64,000 nt of DNA from Holophaga foetida DSM 6591 (GTDB lineage Bacteria; Acidobacteriota; Holophagae; Holophagales; Holophagaceae): assembly GCF_000242615.2 (NCBI RefSeq), contig NZ_KI912268.1, positions 263,229-327,228 of the forward strand. Reading direction: 5' to 3'. The translations under genes were made by a program, and so were the position numbers. The notes under the pieces were generated by a model. It saw only the letters and a list, made by a program, of their open reading frames with translations, was not told the DNA's origin and made no database searches. Below are positions 43,782 through 52,666 of this stretch, piece by piece. The first letter of the stretch is position 1. Each line of letters starts with the position of its first letter.

Positions 43782-45301
43782 TCCTGACCTCTTGAATTCA
43801 GTGTCCTGAAGCCGCCGGTGGATACCTCCGGGGAGGCGCAGCCCTGTTTGGGGATCGTGATCTTCACCAGGGTGCCCATGCCCTCTTCGCTGCGGACTTC
43901 GATGGCGCCCTTGTGCTCCTCCATGATCTTCTTGACCGTCGCCATGCCCAGGCCAGTGCCCTTGGGTTTGCCGTGGGTGAAGAAGGGCTCGAAGATCCGG
44001 CGCTGCACCTTCTTGGGGATGCCCTTGCCGTTGTCTTCCACCTCCATGCGGATCTCGCCCAGGCAGTCCTCCCAGCGCACGATGACCCGTCCGTCGGGCC
44101 TCCCTGCAAGGGCATCCATGGCGTTGGCCAGGAGGTTCTCCAGGACCCGGGCGAAACGATAACGGTCCAGGGCACCCGTGCATTCAGGGCCCTCGGTCTC
44201 CAGGGTGATGCCCAGGTCCCGGGCCCGCTGTTCCTGGGGATCCACTAGACTCCTGATGAACGGGGCGATCTCCACGGGCTCCAGCTTGGTCTCCCGGATC
44301 TTTGCATAGTCCAGGACATCGGTACTCAACTGGCTGAGACGCTCCACCGCGCCCAGGATCTCCGCCACGTGGTGCTGGGCCTTGTCGCCTGCCTCGTAGT
44401 GGGCGCCGATCATCTGGGCGTGGCCAGCGATCACGAAGAGGGCGTTCTTGATGTCGTGGACGATGGAGCTGGCCACCTGTCCCACCGTGGCCAGGATGTG
44501 GTTGTGAAGGCTCTCCTCTGCCAGTCGCGTGCGCTCGATGGCGATGGCGCACAGCGAGACAATGGCCTCGAAGGTGGCCCGGTCCACCGGCTCGGTGATG
44601 ATCCTGCGGCTGTCCAGGTAGACCACGCCGATGCACTTCCCCTGGACGATGAGAGGCATGCAGAGGATGGTCTTGAGCTGGAGGTTCATGACGGACTGCT
44701 GGGCCATGAGCTCCTGGTCCGAGGCCACGTTGTGGATCCAGATGGGTTCGGCCTGCTCGAAGACCTTTCGGACACTGGACATGGACAGGTGGATGTTGCG
44801 GGTCATGTCCTCGCCCAGGTTGCGCTGGACCTTGACTTCCAGTTCCCCCCCCTCGGGGAGCATGATGAAGCCCCGGTCCGTACCTGAGATGGTCAGAAGG
44901 CGGTTCAGGCTCTGTTCCAGCAGGTCATCCAGTTCGATCTCCCCAGACATCAGGTGGGCTGTCTGGAGGATGGCCTGGAGATTGATTTCTGACGCGAAGG
45001 GGGATTCATTCCGGAGGGTCAGGAGGTAGGCACCATCTGCGATCCGAAGGGAGGTCTCAGGATCCCACTTCATCCGGGTGATGCGCCGGTCCTCGAAGAA
45101 GGTCCCGTGGGAGGAGTTCTGGTCCTCGGCCCACCAGACGCCATCCACCAGTTCGAGTTTCAGGTGTCCCCGGCTCACCATGCTGTCAGGAAGGACGATG
45201 TCGCAGTGATTCTGGCGTCCCAGGAGCACACTTCGGGACACGGGAATCGATCGCTCAAAGCCGTAGCGGTCCCGGATGGTGATGGAGAAACGCTCTGCCA
45301 C
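43778..45301 (-). CDS. FHA-GAF sensor histidine kinase
   Basis: 507 residues with no membrane segment, so it is cytoplasmic. Domains: FHA (about 20-95; [24 protein letters not shown], a phospho-Thr reader), GAF (about 120-262), a HisKA-like dimerisation helix with H282 in [19 protein letters not shown], and HATPase_c (about 375-490; N-box [11 protein letters not shown]1 DNGKGIP, G2 GTGLGMATV). The FHA input suggests cross-talk with Ser/Thr kinases. No response regulator gene is adjacent. Its stop overlaps the ispF start codon, an unusual pairing of a signalling and an isoprenoid gene. It is divergent from ruvB. Confidence 0.93.
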   Translation of the reverse strand: MAERFSITIRDRYGFERSIPVSRSVLLGRQNHCDIVLPDSMVSRGHLKLELVDGVWWAEDQNSSHGTFFEDRRITRMKWDPETSLRIADGAYLLTLRNESPFASEINLQAILQTAHLMSGEIELDDLLEQSLNRLLTISGTDRGFIMLPEGGELEVKVQRNLGEDMTRNIHLSMSSVRKVFEQAEPIWIHNVASDQELMAQQSVMNLQLKTILCMPLIVQGKCIGVVYLDSRRIITEPVDRATFEAIVSLCAIAIERTRLAEESLHNHILATVGQVASSIVHDIKNALFVIAGHAQMIGAHYEAGDKAQHHVAEILGAVERLSQLSTDVLDYAKIRETKLEPVEIAPFIRSLVDPQEQRARDLGITLETEGPECTGALDRYRFARVLENLLANAMDALAGRPDGRVIVRWEDCLGEIRMEVEDNGKGIPKKVQRRIFEPFFTHGKPKGTGLGMATVKKIMEEHKGAIEVRSEEGMGTLVKITIPKQGCASPEVSTGGFRTLNSRGQE

Positions 45302-45417
45302 AGGAACTCCAGAGGGGCATTGATGTGATGAAAATACATCTTGGCAGAATCATGAACCCTTGGGGGAGAGTGGACAATCACGTCTGCCCGTGAGGGAATG
45401 GAGAAGAGCTGAGACCC

Positions 45418-46440
45418 ATGGATTATCACCGCAACCCCGATCTGGACCCCGCCGAGCGCGACGAGACCTTCGAATATTCCCTGCGCCCCCAGCGCCTTCC
45501 GGAATACATCGGTCAGGAGAAGGTGAAGACCCGCCTCGAGATCGCCCTTCATGCGGCCATCAAGCGAGGGGACGTACTGGATCATGTGCTCCTATTCGGT
45601 CCCCCCGGCCTGGGCAAGACGACCCTGGCCCATGTGCTGGCCAACGAGATGGGATCCCCCTGCAAGGTGATCCAGGCACCCGCCATGGAGAAGAAGGGTG
45701 ATCTTGCTGCCATCCTCACAAACCTGGAGGAGGGTGAGTTCCTCTTCATCGACGAGATTCATCGTCTTTCCGCCGCCATTGAGGAGATGCTCTATTCCGC
45801 GATGGAGGATCGCAAGCTGGACATCCTGATCGGCCAGGGGCCCTCGGCCCAGACCCTGAAGGTGGATCTTCGGCCCTTCACACTAGTGGGGGCCACCACC
45901 AGGGCCGGCCTCCTCAGCAAGCCTCTGCATGATCGTTTCGGCATGGTCCATCGCCTGGAGTATTACACCCGTGCGGAACTGGCCATCATCGCCACCCGCA
46001 CCGCCCATGTGCTGGGAGTGGAGATCGAGGCTGCCGGGGCCGAGGCCATTGCCAGGCGCTCCCGGGGAACCCCACGCATCGTGAACCGCCTGCTGCGCCG
46101 ATGCAGAGACTACGCCGAGGTGAAGGGGCAGGGGATCATTACCTCGCCCATCGCAGACGCATGCCTGGCGCTTCACGAGGTGGATGAACTGGGCCTGGAC
46201 GCCCTGGATCGGAGCTACCTGGAATCCCTGTGCACCAAGTTCAAGGGTGGGCCCGTGGGGGTGCGCACCCTGGCCGCCGCCCTGGGTGAGGTGGAGGGGG
46301 ATAGCCTGGAGGATCTGGTGGAGCCCTACCTCATGCAGATCGGCTTCCTGGACCGCACCCCCCAGGGGCGACGGGCTACGGAAGCGGCCTACACCTACCT
46401 CGGTCTCAAGGCCGCGGAGGCTGGTCCCCTGTTCCGCTAG
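45418..46440 (+). CDS. ruvB: Holliday junction branch migration ATPase RuvB
   Basis: 340 residues. RuvB forms hexamers that drive branch migration with RuvA. It has Walker A GPPGLGKTTLAHVLANE, Walker B LFIDEIHRL, sensor 1 VGATTRAGLLSKPL, the Arg finger region LHDRFG and the sensor 2 GTPRIVNRLLRRCRD. The C-terminal winged-helix DNA-binding domain (LGLDALDRSYL...GGPVGVRTLAAALGE) is present. The upstream GGAGAAGAG lies some distance from ATG 45418. ruvA and ruvC are not adjacent here, so this is a stand-alone locus. Confidence 0.97.
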   Translation: MDYHRNPDLDPAERDETFEYSLRPQRLPEYIGQEKVKTRLEIALHAAIKRGDVLDHVLLFGPPGLGKTTLAHVLANEMGSPCKVIQAPAMEKKGDLAAILTNLEEGEFLFIDEIHRLSAAIEEMLYSAMEDRKLDILIGQGPSAQTLKVDLRPFTLVGATTRAGLLSKPLHDRFGMVHRLEYYTRAELAIIATRTAHVLGVEIEAAGAEAIARRSRGTPRIVNRLLRRCRDYAEVKGQGIITSPIADACLALHEVDELGLDALDRSYLESLCTKFKGGPVGVRTLAAALGEVEGDSLEDLVEPYLMQIGFLDRTPQGRRATEAAYTYLGLKAAEAGPLFR

Positions 46441-46452
46441 GGACGGCGCCAC

Positions 46453-46887
46453 TCACGGCATCTCGGCATCCTTTTCCACCGGTTCCACACCCTTCTCCGG
46501 CACCACATGGGCCACCTTCTTCGGTTGCCCCTTGCGCTGACAGGTGCCCTGGAGCGTGCCCCCTTCATCCACCACCAGGGTGCCTACCTCCACCTCCCCC
46601 TCGACACACCCCGTGCCATGGATCTCAAGGCAGCCCTCGACCTTGAAAACCCCCTCGATGCGTCCAGTCACGATCAAGTGCTTTGCGTGGATGGTTCCCT
46701 TCACGAGGCCAGTGGGGGCGATGGTGACCTCGCCCTCACTGTGAATGGTCCCCTCCAGGGTGCCCTCCACCCTCAGGCTGGCCGTGCCGAGATGCGCTTC
46801 ACCCTGCCAACGGGAACCCCGGCCCAGGAGGGTATGGATGGCGGGCGCGGCTTCGGTGCGGGCTTTGCTTCGGATCTTCTTGAACAT
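46453..46887 (-). CDS. Bactofilin (polymer-forming cytoskeletal protein)
   Basis: 144 residues from ATG 46887 (a GTG at 46896 is in frame; neither has a strong ribosome binding site). The central region (about 30-115) is a right-handed beta-helix with periodic hydrophobic rungs and Gly turns (LRVEGTLEGTIHSEGEVTIAPTG, then IVTGRIEGVFKVEGCLEIHGTG). Flanks are charged and disordered, as usual. Bactofilins self-assemble into filaments that guide local cell-wall synthesis. The gene directly follows an M23 peptidase gene, a conserved pair involved in cell shape in several bacteria. Confidence 0.92.
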   Translation of the reverse strand: MFKKIRSKARTEAAPAIHTLLGRGSRWQGEAHLGTASLRVEGTLEGTIHSEGEVTIAPTGLVKGTIHAKHLIVTGRIEGVFKVEGCLEIHGTGCVEGEVEVGTLVVDEGGTLQGTCQRKGQPKKVAHVVPEKGVEPVEKDAEMP

Positions 46888-46900
46888 GGTGCACACTCGC

Positions 46901-47851
46901 TCAGGTTAGGGCTGACAGCCATTGTTTCTGGAGGCGCAGGTACGGCTTCGGATTGACCGGTCGTCCGTGCAGGCGCACTTCGTAGTGCAGATGAACCCCG
47001 GTGGCTTGTCCGGACTGCCCCATTTCACCCAGGATGTGACCTCGGGTCACGCGTTGGCCGGGGACGACCTCCAGGTGGGACATGTGGGCATAGAGGGTTT
47101 CGAGTTCGTCAGAGTGTCTCAGGACCACGCAGTAGCCGTAGGCGTCCATCCAGCCCGCCGTGACCACGACGGCATCCGCTGTGGCCTGGATGGGGGTACC
47201 CGGGGCGTTGCAGATATCGAGGCCCGAGTGAAAGCCCACAGGAGCCGCGCCCTTGTCGCTGTTCTTGGAGAAAGGGCTGAGCCGGAGTCCGAAACCCGAG
47301 CTCAGATAGCCCGCTGTCGGGAGGATCGAGGGCGTGCGGTTCCATCGCTCGATGATCGGGTCCATGCTGGCGCGTATGAGCTTGGCCTGCTCACTGGTGC
47401 GTTCCAGGTCCATCCGCAATCTGCTGATCTTGCTGGGATCCTGGCTGCCTTCCTCCTTCTGTCCCCCAGGGACCGCTGGCAGGCTGGGAACGGGCTGTCT
47501 GGGATCGATCTGCTTGAGGAGTTCGGAGAGCTGCTCTTTCAGGGTGGAGATCTCCTTCTCCAGGCCCTGGGCCTGCTCCAGGCTCTGCTTGACCTGCCAC
47601 TGCTGGGATGCGGTCTCGCGCTGGAGCTGGGTGAAGCTCATGAGGCGCTTGGAGGCCCATAGCCCATAAGCCGAGCCGATCATGGCCACGGCATAGACAG
47701 CCAGCAAGGTTCCCGCCGCCCAGAGCACCGCTTTGCGTCTTACGGACCACCGGAAGGTGCGATGGCTGAAGACCAGCATCAAGGTGAAGAACTTGTCCCG
47801 ATCCGGTCGGCTGAGGCGGATGGCGCGGCGGGTGATGGGTTTACGAACCAT
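46901..47851 (-). CDS. Membrane-anchored M23 (LytM-type) endopeptidase
   Basis: 316 residues: a basic cytoplasmic N-terminus (MVRKPITRRAIRLSRPDRDKFF), one TM helix (about 42-64), a coiled coil (about 70-115), a proline-rich linker and a C-terminal LytM domain (about 195-310). The zinc-site motifs are HSGLDICNAPGTPI and the later HLHYEVRLHGRPVNP. It cuts peptidoglycan cross-links in the periplasm. It is 13 bases upstream of the bactofilin gene; the cytoplasmic tail may bind the bactofilin filament, as proposed for similar pairs such as LmdC-BacA. That partnership is inference here. Confidence 0.93.
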   Translation of the reverse strand: MVRKPITRRAIRLSRPDRDKFFTLMLVFSHRTFRWSVRRKAVLWAAGTLLAVYAVAMIGSAYGLWASKRLMSFTQLQRETASQQWQVKQSLEQAQGLEKEISTLKEQLSELLKQIDPRQPVPSLPAVPGGQKEEGSQDPSKISRLRMDLERTSEQAKLIRASMDPIIERWNRTPSILPTAGYLSSGFGLRLSPFSKNSDKGAAPVGFHSGLDICNAPGTPIQATADAVVVTAGWMDAYGYCVVLRHSDELETLYAHMSHLEVVPGQRVTRGHILGEMGQSGQATGVHLHYEVRLHGRPVNPKPYLRLQKQWLSALT

Positions 47852-47897
47852 TAAAATAAACTAGTCGCAAGCACCTCGTCTGTCGAGGCAGGATGAC

Positions 47898-48779
47898 TTA
47901 GAGCACAGCTCCCAGAATGAACTCGAGCAGGTGTCCAGCGAAGAAGACTGCTCCCACCAGGCTGTTCAGGGTGAAGAAGGCGTGGTCGATGCGGTCCAGG
48001 CGCCCCCCCCGGACCACCCACTGCTCCCGGGCGAGGATCATGGCCACCGCCGCCCAGCTCAGCCAGGGGAGGATATGGGCGTCCTGCCGTGCGTTGAAGG
48101 CGGCCCAGGCTCCCAGGGCAACGATATGGAAAAGCCGTGAAAGGACGAGGGCATTCCCCACGCCAAAACGTGAGGGGATGGAATGCAGGCCCCTCTGCTT
48201 GTCGAATGCTTCATCCTGAAGGGCATAGAGGATATCGAAACCCGCCGTCCAGGCCAGAACCCCCAGAGCCAGGAAGCAAGGCGTCAGTTCGAAGCGCCCT
48301 GTGACCGCGATCCAGGCCCCCAGGGGAGCCCCAGCCAGGGAGAGACCCAGGACAACATGGGCCCATGCCGTGAAACGCTTGCAGAGGGAATAGCCCAGGA
48401 TGATGAAGAGGGCCAGGGGCGCCAGCCTCCAGGGCAGGGGACCGAGCATGCCCGCCGAATACCCGAAAAGGACGATGGACAGCCCCAGGAAGACCAGGGC
48501 GACCCCCCTGGAAACCCTTCCGGCGGGCAGGGCCCGTGTGGCTGTGCGGGGATTCTCCGCATCGATATCTGCATCCGCGAGGCGGTTGAAGGTCATGGCC
48601 GCCGTACGGGCCCCCACCATGGCCATCAGGATCCAGAAGAGTGTCCGCCAGGGGGGCAGGCCTTGAGCCCCCGCCATGGCCCCCAGGAGGGCGAAGGGAA
48701 GGGCGAATACCGTGTGCTCGAACTTGATCATGTCGAGCAGTTCTTTGGATTGACTGAAATAGCTTGGCTTGGTGCTCAT
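47898..48779 (-). CDS. UbiA-family prenyltransferase (menaquinone/ubiquinone type)
   Basis: 293 residues from ATG 48779 (GGAG upstream), eight or nine TM helices. It has the two Asp-rich prenyl-diphosphate motifs of UbiA enzymes: NRLADADIDAENPRTATRALP and DILYALQDEAFDKQRGLHSIP. Annotated relatives are 4-hydroxybenzoate polyprenyltransferases or MqnP of the futalosine menaquinone route. As the organism looks anaerobic, a menaquinone role is plausible but not proven by sequence. The longer frame to 48821 lacks ribosome-binding-site support. Confidence 0.9.
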   Translation of the reverse strand: MSTKPSYFSQSKELLDMIKFEHTVFALPFALLGAMAGAQGLPPWRTLFWILMAMVGARTAAMTFNRLADADIDAENPRTATRALPAGRVSRGVALVFLGLSIVLFGYSAGMLGPLPWRLAPLALFIILGYSLCKRFTAWAHVVLGLSLAGAPLGAWIAVTGRFELTPCFLALGVLAWTAGFDILYALQDEAFDKQRGLHSIPSRFGVGNALVLSRLFHIVALGAWAAFNARQDAHILPWLSWAAVAMILAREQWVVRGGRLDRIDHAFFTLNSLVGAVFFAGHLLEFILGAVL

Positions 48780-48894
48780 CTTGCTCCGGTGGAGGGACGC
48801 CCTTCCGCTCAGGGGTCGCAACCTTCTCTAACCAGTGTATCGTCTCGTACTTCCAAAGGCGGTTCCCATGCCTTGACCGTGTTCCCGGAGGCCT

Positions 48895-49203
48895 CTACTT
48901 CAGACGGAGCACGCCGGGCCCGACCTGCCCCTCGGGCTTATTGGCCTTGTAGAGCGTCGCCAGCAGGATGGCGACAGCCTGGAAGAGTTCCTTGGGGATC
49001 ATGCGGTTTACGTCCAGGGGCTCCAGAAGGGCCAGGAGATCTGCATCCTGCTCCACGGGGATGTGGTGTTCCTTGGCCAGTTCCAGGATGCGGTCGGCCA
49101 GGAGGCCCTGTCCCTTGGCCACCAGACGGGGGGCGCTATCCAGAAACGGCGCCTCAGGCTGGTAGCGGAGGGCTACTGCACTGAGGCGCCGAGGGCGGGC
49201 CAT
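48895..49203 (-). CDS. Stand-alone FlhB/YscU C-terminal-domain-like protein
   Basis: 102 residues similar to the cytoplasmic domain of FlhB/YscU type III export switch proteins: AVALRYQPEAPFLDSAPRLVAKGQGLLADRILELAKEHHIPVEQDADL...IPKELFQAVAILLATLYKANK. The self-cleaving NPTH motif and the membrane part are absent. Small FlhB-like proteins of this kind (such as YlqH) occur beside other genes, and their role is unknown. It begins eight bases after the glycosyltransferase stop with no ribosome binding site of its own, suggesting translational coupling. Confidence 0.82.
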   Translation of the reverse strand: MARPRRLSAVALRYQPEAPFLDSAPRLVAKGQGLLADRILELAKEHHIPVEQDADLLALLEPLDVNRMIPKELFQAVAILLATLYKANKPEGQVGPGVLRLK

Positions 49204-49211
49204 TTGGGGGG

Positions 49212-50723
49212 CTACTGCACGAAGCTGGAGGCGTTCTCGTGGTCTTCCAGCTCATCCATCGCAAGACGGCGGAATAGCTGCATATCGGCCATGGACATGA
49301 GGCTGATGTAAGCGAAGCCGCTGAAGAAGAGCCAGAGGAAGGGGACCGAGGCCCACTTGCGCAGGTAGATCGACACGATAAGGGCCGCGAAATAGTAGAA
49401 CGCAAAGCCCAGTTCCAGGAAGGTCACCAAGCTCTTGGGAACCTTGTAGGCGCGCTTGCTGGCGGCGTTGCCATGCTGGTCTACGCCCAGCTTGGGGGTG
49501 CGCTTGAACTCGATGTCATCGGTGAAGAAGCCTTCCAGAACGGCCTTGGCCTGGTTGAGGCCCAGTCCGATACCCAGGCTCATGAGGCCCGGGATGTACT
49601 TCATGCGCCTGATCCAGTTCTTGTTGTTGCTGGCTTCCCGCTGGGAGAGACCGAAGTAGAGGCCCACGCTGACGGCATTGAGGATGAAGAATGGGGCATC
49701 CGTCATGATCAGCATCTTGGGGGAGGTGCCAGCCCGGAGGATCATGCAGGGAACCATGATGATGGCCAGGATGACCATCAGGAGGTAATTGCAGTTGGCG
49801 GTGAGGTGGAACCAGCACTCGGCCTTGGTGTGGAGGCTCTCCTTGCTGGTGAGCAGGGTCTTCATGAGTTTGCGGATGACCTGGGCATTACCCTTGGCCC
49901 AGCGATGCTGCTGGCTCTTGAATGCGTTGACCTCCACGGGGAGTTCGGCGGGGACCACCAGGTCCTTGAGGTAGACGCCGCACCAGCCCTTGAGCTGGGC
50001 CCGGTAGCTGAGGTCGGCATCCTCGGTGATGGTGTCGTGCTGCCATCCCCCGGCATCGGCGATGGCGGCGACGCGCCACATGCCGGCGGTGCCGGAGAAG
50101 TTGAAGAAGGCGTTGGAGCGGTGGCGGGCGGTGTGTTCGAAGACGAAGTGGCCGTCCAGCAGGATGGCCTGGACTTGGGTCAGGAGGTTGAAGTCGCGGT
50201 TCAGGTGATCCCAGCAGCCCTGGACGAAGGCGACCTTGTTGTCGGCAAAGTGGGGGACCGCCTTCTTGAGGAAGTCGGGGGTGGGCAGGAAGTCGGCGTC
50301 GAACATGGCCACCAGCTCGCCCTTGGCCACTTTCAGTCCGTGGTTGAGGGCACCGGCCTTGAATCCGGTGCGGTCGGTGCGGTGGATGTACGCGATATCA
50401 AAGCCCAGCTTGCGGTAGCGCTCGCAGACAGCCTGGGCCACCTTGATGGTTTCGTCGGTGGAATCGTCCAGGAGCTGGATCTCCAGCTTCTCCCTGGGCC
50501 ACTCCATCTTGACGACGTAGTCCATGAGACGCTCAATGACGTTCATCTCGTTGAAAACAGCCAGCTGAACCGTGACGTGGGGCAGGTAGTTCTCGTCGCC
50601 CTTGGGCTGGGGTTCGTGCTTCTTGTGCTTGTAGTAAAGCAGCAGCATCCAGAGGCGATGAGCTCCGTAAATGCTCAGGATCGATAAGATCGTGAAGTAG
50701 ATGGAGAGAACTGCCGTTTTCAT
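49212..50723 (-). CDS. Membrane GT2 glycosyltransferase (cellulose synthase-like)
   Basis: 503 residues from ATG 50723 (GGGAGG about ten bases upstream). One N-terminal TM helix, a cytosolic GT2 catalytic domain and four or five C-terminal TM helices. The processive-type motifs are complete: LLDDSTDET (UDP-binding Asp), FDADFLP (DxD-like), TEDADLSYR (catalytic Asp) and QQHRWAKG (QxxRW). It resembles beta-glucan, mannan or glucomannan synthases (CsbB/CslA style). The product is unknown. No BcsB/c-di-GMP PilZ partner is adjacent. Confidence 0.92.
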   Translation of the reverse strand: MKTAVLSIYFTILSILSIYGAHRLWMLLLYYKHKKHEPQPKGDENYLPHVTVQLAVFNEMNVIERLMDYVVKMEWPREKLEIQLLDDSTDETIKVAQAVCERYRKLGFDIAYIHRTDRTGFKAGALNHGLKVAKGELVAMFDADFLPTPDFLKKAVPHFADNKVAFVQGCWDHLNRDFNLLTQVQAILLDGHFVFEHTARHRSNAFFNFSGTAGMWRVAAIADAGGWQHDTITEDADLSYRAQLKGWCGVYLKDLVVPAELPVEVNAFKSQQHRWAKGNAQVIRKLMKTLLTSKESLHTKAECWFHLTANCNYLLMVILAIIMVPCMILRAGTSPKMLIMTDAPFFILNAVSVGLYFGLSQREASNNKNWIRRMKYIPGLMSLGIGLGLNQAKAVLEGFFTDDIEFKRTPKLGVDQHGNAASKRAYKVPKSLVTFLELGFAFYYFAALIVSIYLRKWASVPFLWLFFSGFAYISLMSMADMQLFRRLAMDELEDHENASSFVQ

Positions 50724-50858
50724 GTGGTGGGTGCCTCCCTGGGCCCGATACGCGTCCGCGCTGCAACATTTTGACAGCATTGCTGTGTGAGGTGTGCGAA
50801 ATCTGGTACTTGATTTTCAGGGCTCCAGGGCCGATAGACTAGGGATCAGGAGCGCGCC

Positions 50859-51161
50859 ATGCCCCAGGAAATAAAGCCAGAAGATCTGATCGTCACCGAG
50901 CAGGACGGTACTCGGCGCATCAACCACGATGTCCTGGAATCCTATGGGCTCTTCAATCTTCCGAAGTCCGTCATGCGCAGCGCCCTGATGGTCTATTACG
51001 ACAACGCCGCCCGCCAGGGAAGCTCATCGGCCCGGATGGTCCGGACCTTCATCGGCCTCGCCACCTCCATTACCCGATTTCCCAAGCAGGTTGCCATCAA
51101 CTTCACCCGGGGAGCGGCATACCGCAGGAATATGAGGATGTTGCGGCGGTATAGCCGCTGA
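50859..51161 (+). CDS. Hypothetical protein, 100 residues
   Basis: Starts at ATG 50859 with AGGAG upstream and ends 146 bases before thrC. It has a charged N-terminal third (PQEIKPEDLIVTEQDGTRRINHDVLES), a middle that could be one or two amphipathic helices (SVMRSALMVYYDNAARQG) and a very basic C-terminus (RGAAYRRNMRMLRRYSR), so nucleic-acid or membrane-surface binding is possible. No known family is recognised. Codon use looks like its neighbours, supporting a real gene. Confidence 0.65.
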   Translation: MPQEIKPEDLIVTEQDGTRRINHDVLESYGLFNLPKSVMRSALMVYYDNAARQGSSSARMVRTFIGLATSITRFPKQVAINFTRGAAYRRNMRMLRRYSR

Positions 51162-51201
51162 ACTTCCGGCTTCCCGGTTATCGGCTCCGGTTTTACTGAG
51201 A

Positions 51202-51256
51202 CAGGGGATGTCGTGAGAGGCTATCTCTCCGGCATCCCCTGAGGCGTTTCGGCCTC
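51202..51256 (+). other. Hairpin cluster upstream of thrC
   Basis: CAGGGGATG (51202-51210) pairs with CATCCCCTG (51233-51241), enclosing GAGAG/CTCTC (51215-51219, 51225-51229). A second hairpin GAGGC/GCCTC (51241-51245, 51252-51256) follows, with TT after it. This may terminate the upstream small gene or regulate thrC. I see no Thr-rich leader peptide. Confidence 0.45.
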
Positions 51257-51307
51257 TTCATTGATAAGATGGTGGGGAGTGGACGAATTTTCGCTGGAGC
51301 CCATTGG

Positions 51308-52666
51308 ATGATCGAGTATTACAGCACCAATCTGAACGCCCCCCGCACCGATCTGGCCGGGGCTCTCCTGCAGGGGCAGGCCAGTGACAAGGGCCTCTAC
51401 ATGCCATCGGAGGTTCCCGCCTTCGCCCCAGACTTCCTGAAGCGGGCCCGGGACATGGCCTTCCCCGCCATGGCCGCCGAGATCCTGGGCGCCTATGCCC
51501 AGGGGGTCTTCACTCCCGCCCAGCTCGCGGAGATCTGCGAGGACGCCTACAACTTCCCCGTCCCCCTGGAGAAGGTCCAGGACAAGCGCTTTGTGATGCG
51601 TCTGGACCAGGGGCCCACCGCCTCCTTCAAGGACTTTGCGGCCCGCTTCATGGGCCGGGCCCTGGGACGTCTGGTGCAGTCCAAGGGCTCCGAGCTGCTG
51701 ATCCTCACCGCCACCTCCGGCGACACCGGCTCCGCCGTGGCCCACGCCTTCCTCGGTGTCCCGGGGATCCGGGTGCTGGTGCTCTTCCCCACCGGTGAGG
51801 TCTCCGACCGCCAGCGGAAGCAGATGACTACCCTGGGTAACAACGTGGCCGCCATCTCGGTGGATGGCAAGTTCGACGACTGCCAGGCCCTGGTGAAGAG
51901 GGCCTTTGCTGATCCCGATCTCAAAGGGCTCAATCTCTCCTCCGCCAACTCCATCAACATCGGACGCCTGCTGCCCCAGTCGGTGTACTACGTCTACGCG
52001 GCCTCCCGTCTGGCGGACATCGCCGCTGGGGAGAAGGTGGTCTTCTCCGTGCCCTCCGGCAACTTCGGCGATCTCATGGGCGGCGTCCTCTCCTACAGGA
52101 GTGGCCTCCCCGTGGCCCGCTTCGTGGCGGCCACCAATGCCAATGACGAGGTGCCCCGCTTCCTGGCCACCGGAACCTACCAGAAGATCGAGCCCTCCCG
52201 CGAGTGCATCTCCAATGCCATGAACGTGGGGCACCCCTCCAACCTTGCCCGTCTGGTGGCCCTCTACGGCGGGCGCATGGATGAGACCGGTCATATCCAC
52301 CAGGCACCGGACATGGAGGCCCTGCGGCGGGACTTCTTCTCCGTGAGCATCAGCGATGAAGAGACCAAGGCCACCCTGGCCCGGGTCTACCGCGAAACCC
52401 AGGTCATGCTGGAGCCCCATGGTTCCGTGGGCTGGGCCGGCCTGGAGCGCCTGAACGAGGTCGATCCCTCAAGCCGCGCCTACACCTCCATTGTTCTGGA
52501 AACCGCCCACCCCGCCAAGTTCCCGGCAGAGGTCAAGGCATGCATCAACGTCGAGCCCCCGCTGCCTCCCAGCCTGGAAGGCCTGGAGGACAAGCCCGAG
52601 GTCTGCGGCCGGATGGACGCCAGCTACGAGGCCTTCAAGGCCCATCTGCAGAAGGAATATCGCTGA
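51308..52666 (+). CDS. thrC: Threonine synthase
   Basis: A PLP enzyme converting O-phosphohomoserine to threonine. It has 452 residues from ATG 51308 with GGAG about ten bases upstream. The start YYSTN...GLYMPSEVP and the PLP lysine K108 in GPTASFKDFAARFMGR are typical of the bacterial 450-residue class. The phosphate loop is VPSGNFGDLMGG. Its stop codon overlaps the next start (TGATG), coupling it to the phosphoglycerate-mutase-like gene. The longer frame beginning at 51269 has no support. Confidence 0.95.
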   Translation: MIEYYSTNLNAPRTDLAGALLQGQASDKGLYMPSEVPAFAPDFLKRARDMAFPAMAAEILGAYAQGVFTPAQLAEICEDAYNFPVPLEKVQDKRFVMRLDQGPTASFKDFAARFMGRALGRLVQSKGSELLILTATSGDTGSAVAHAFLGVPGIRVLVLFPTGEVSDRQRKQMTTLGNNVAAISVDGKFDDCQALVKRAFADPDLKGLNLSSANSINIGRLLPQSVYYVYAASRLADIAAGEKVVFSVPSGNFGDLMGGVLSYRSGLPVARFVAATNANDEVPRFLATGTYQKIEPSRECISNAMNVGHPSNLARLVALYGGRMDETGHIHQAPDMEALRRDFFSVSISDEETKATLARVYRETQVMLEPHGSVGWAGLERLNEVDPSSRAYTSIVLETAHPAKFPAEVKACINVEPPLPPSLEGLEDKPEVCGRMDASYEAFKAHLQKEYR

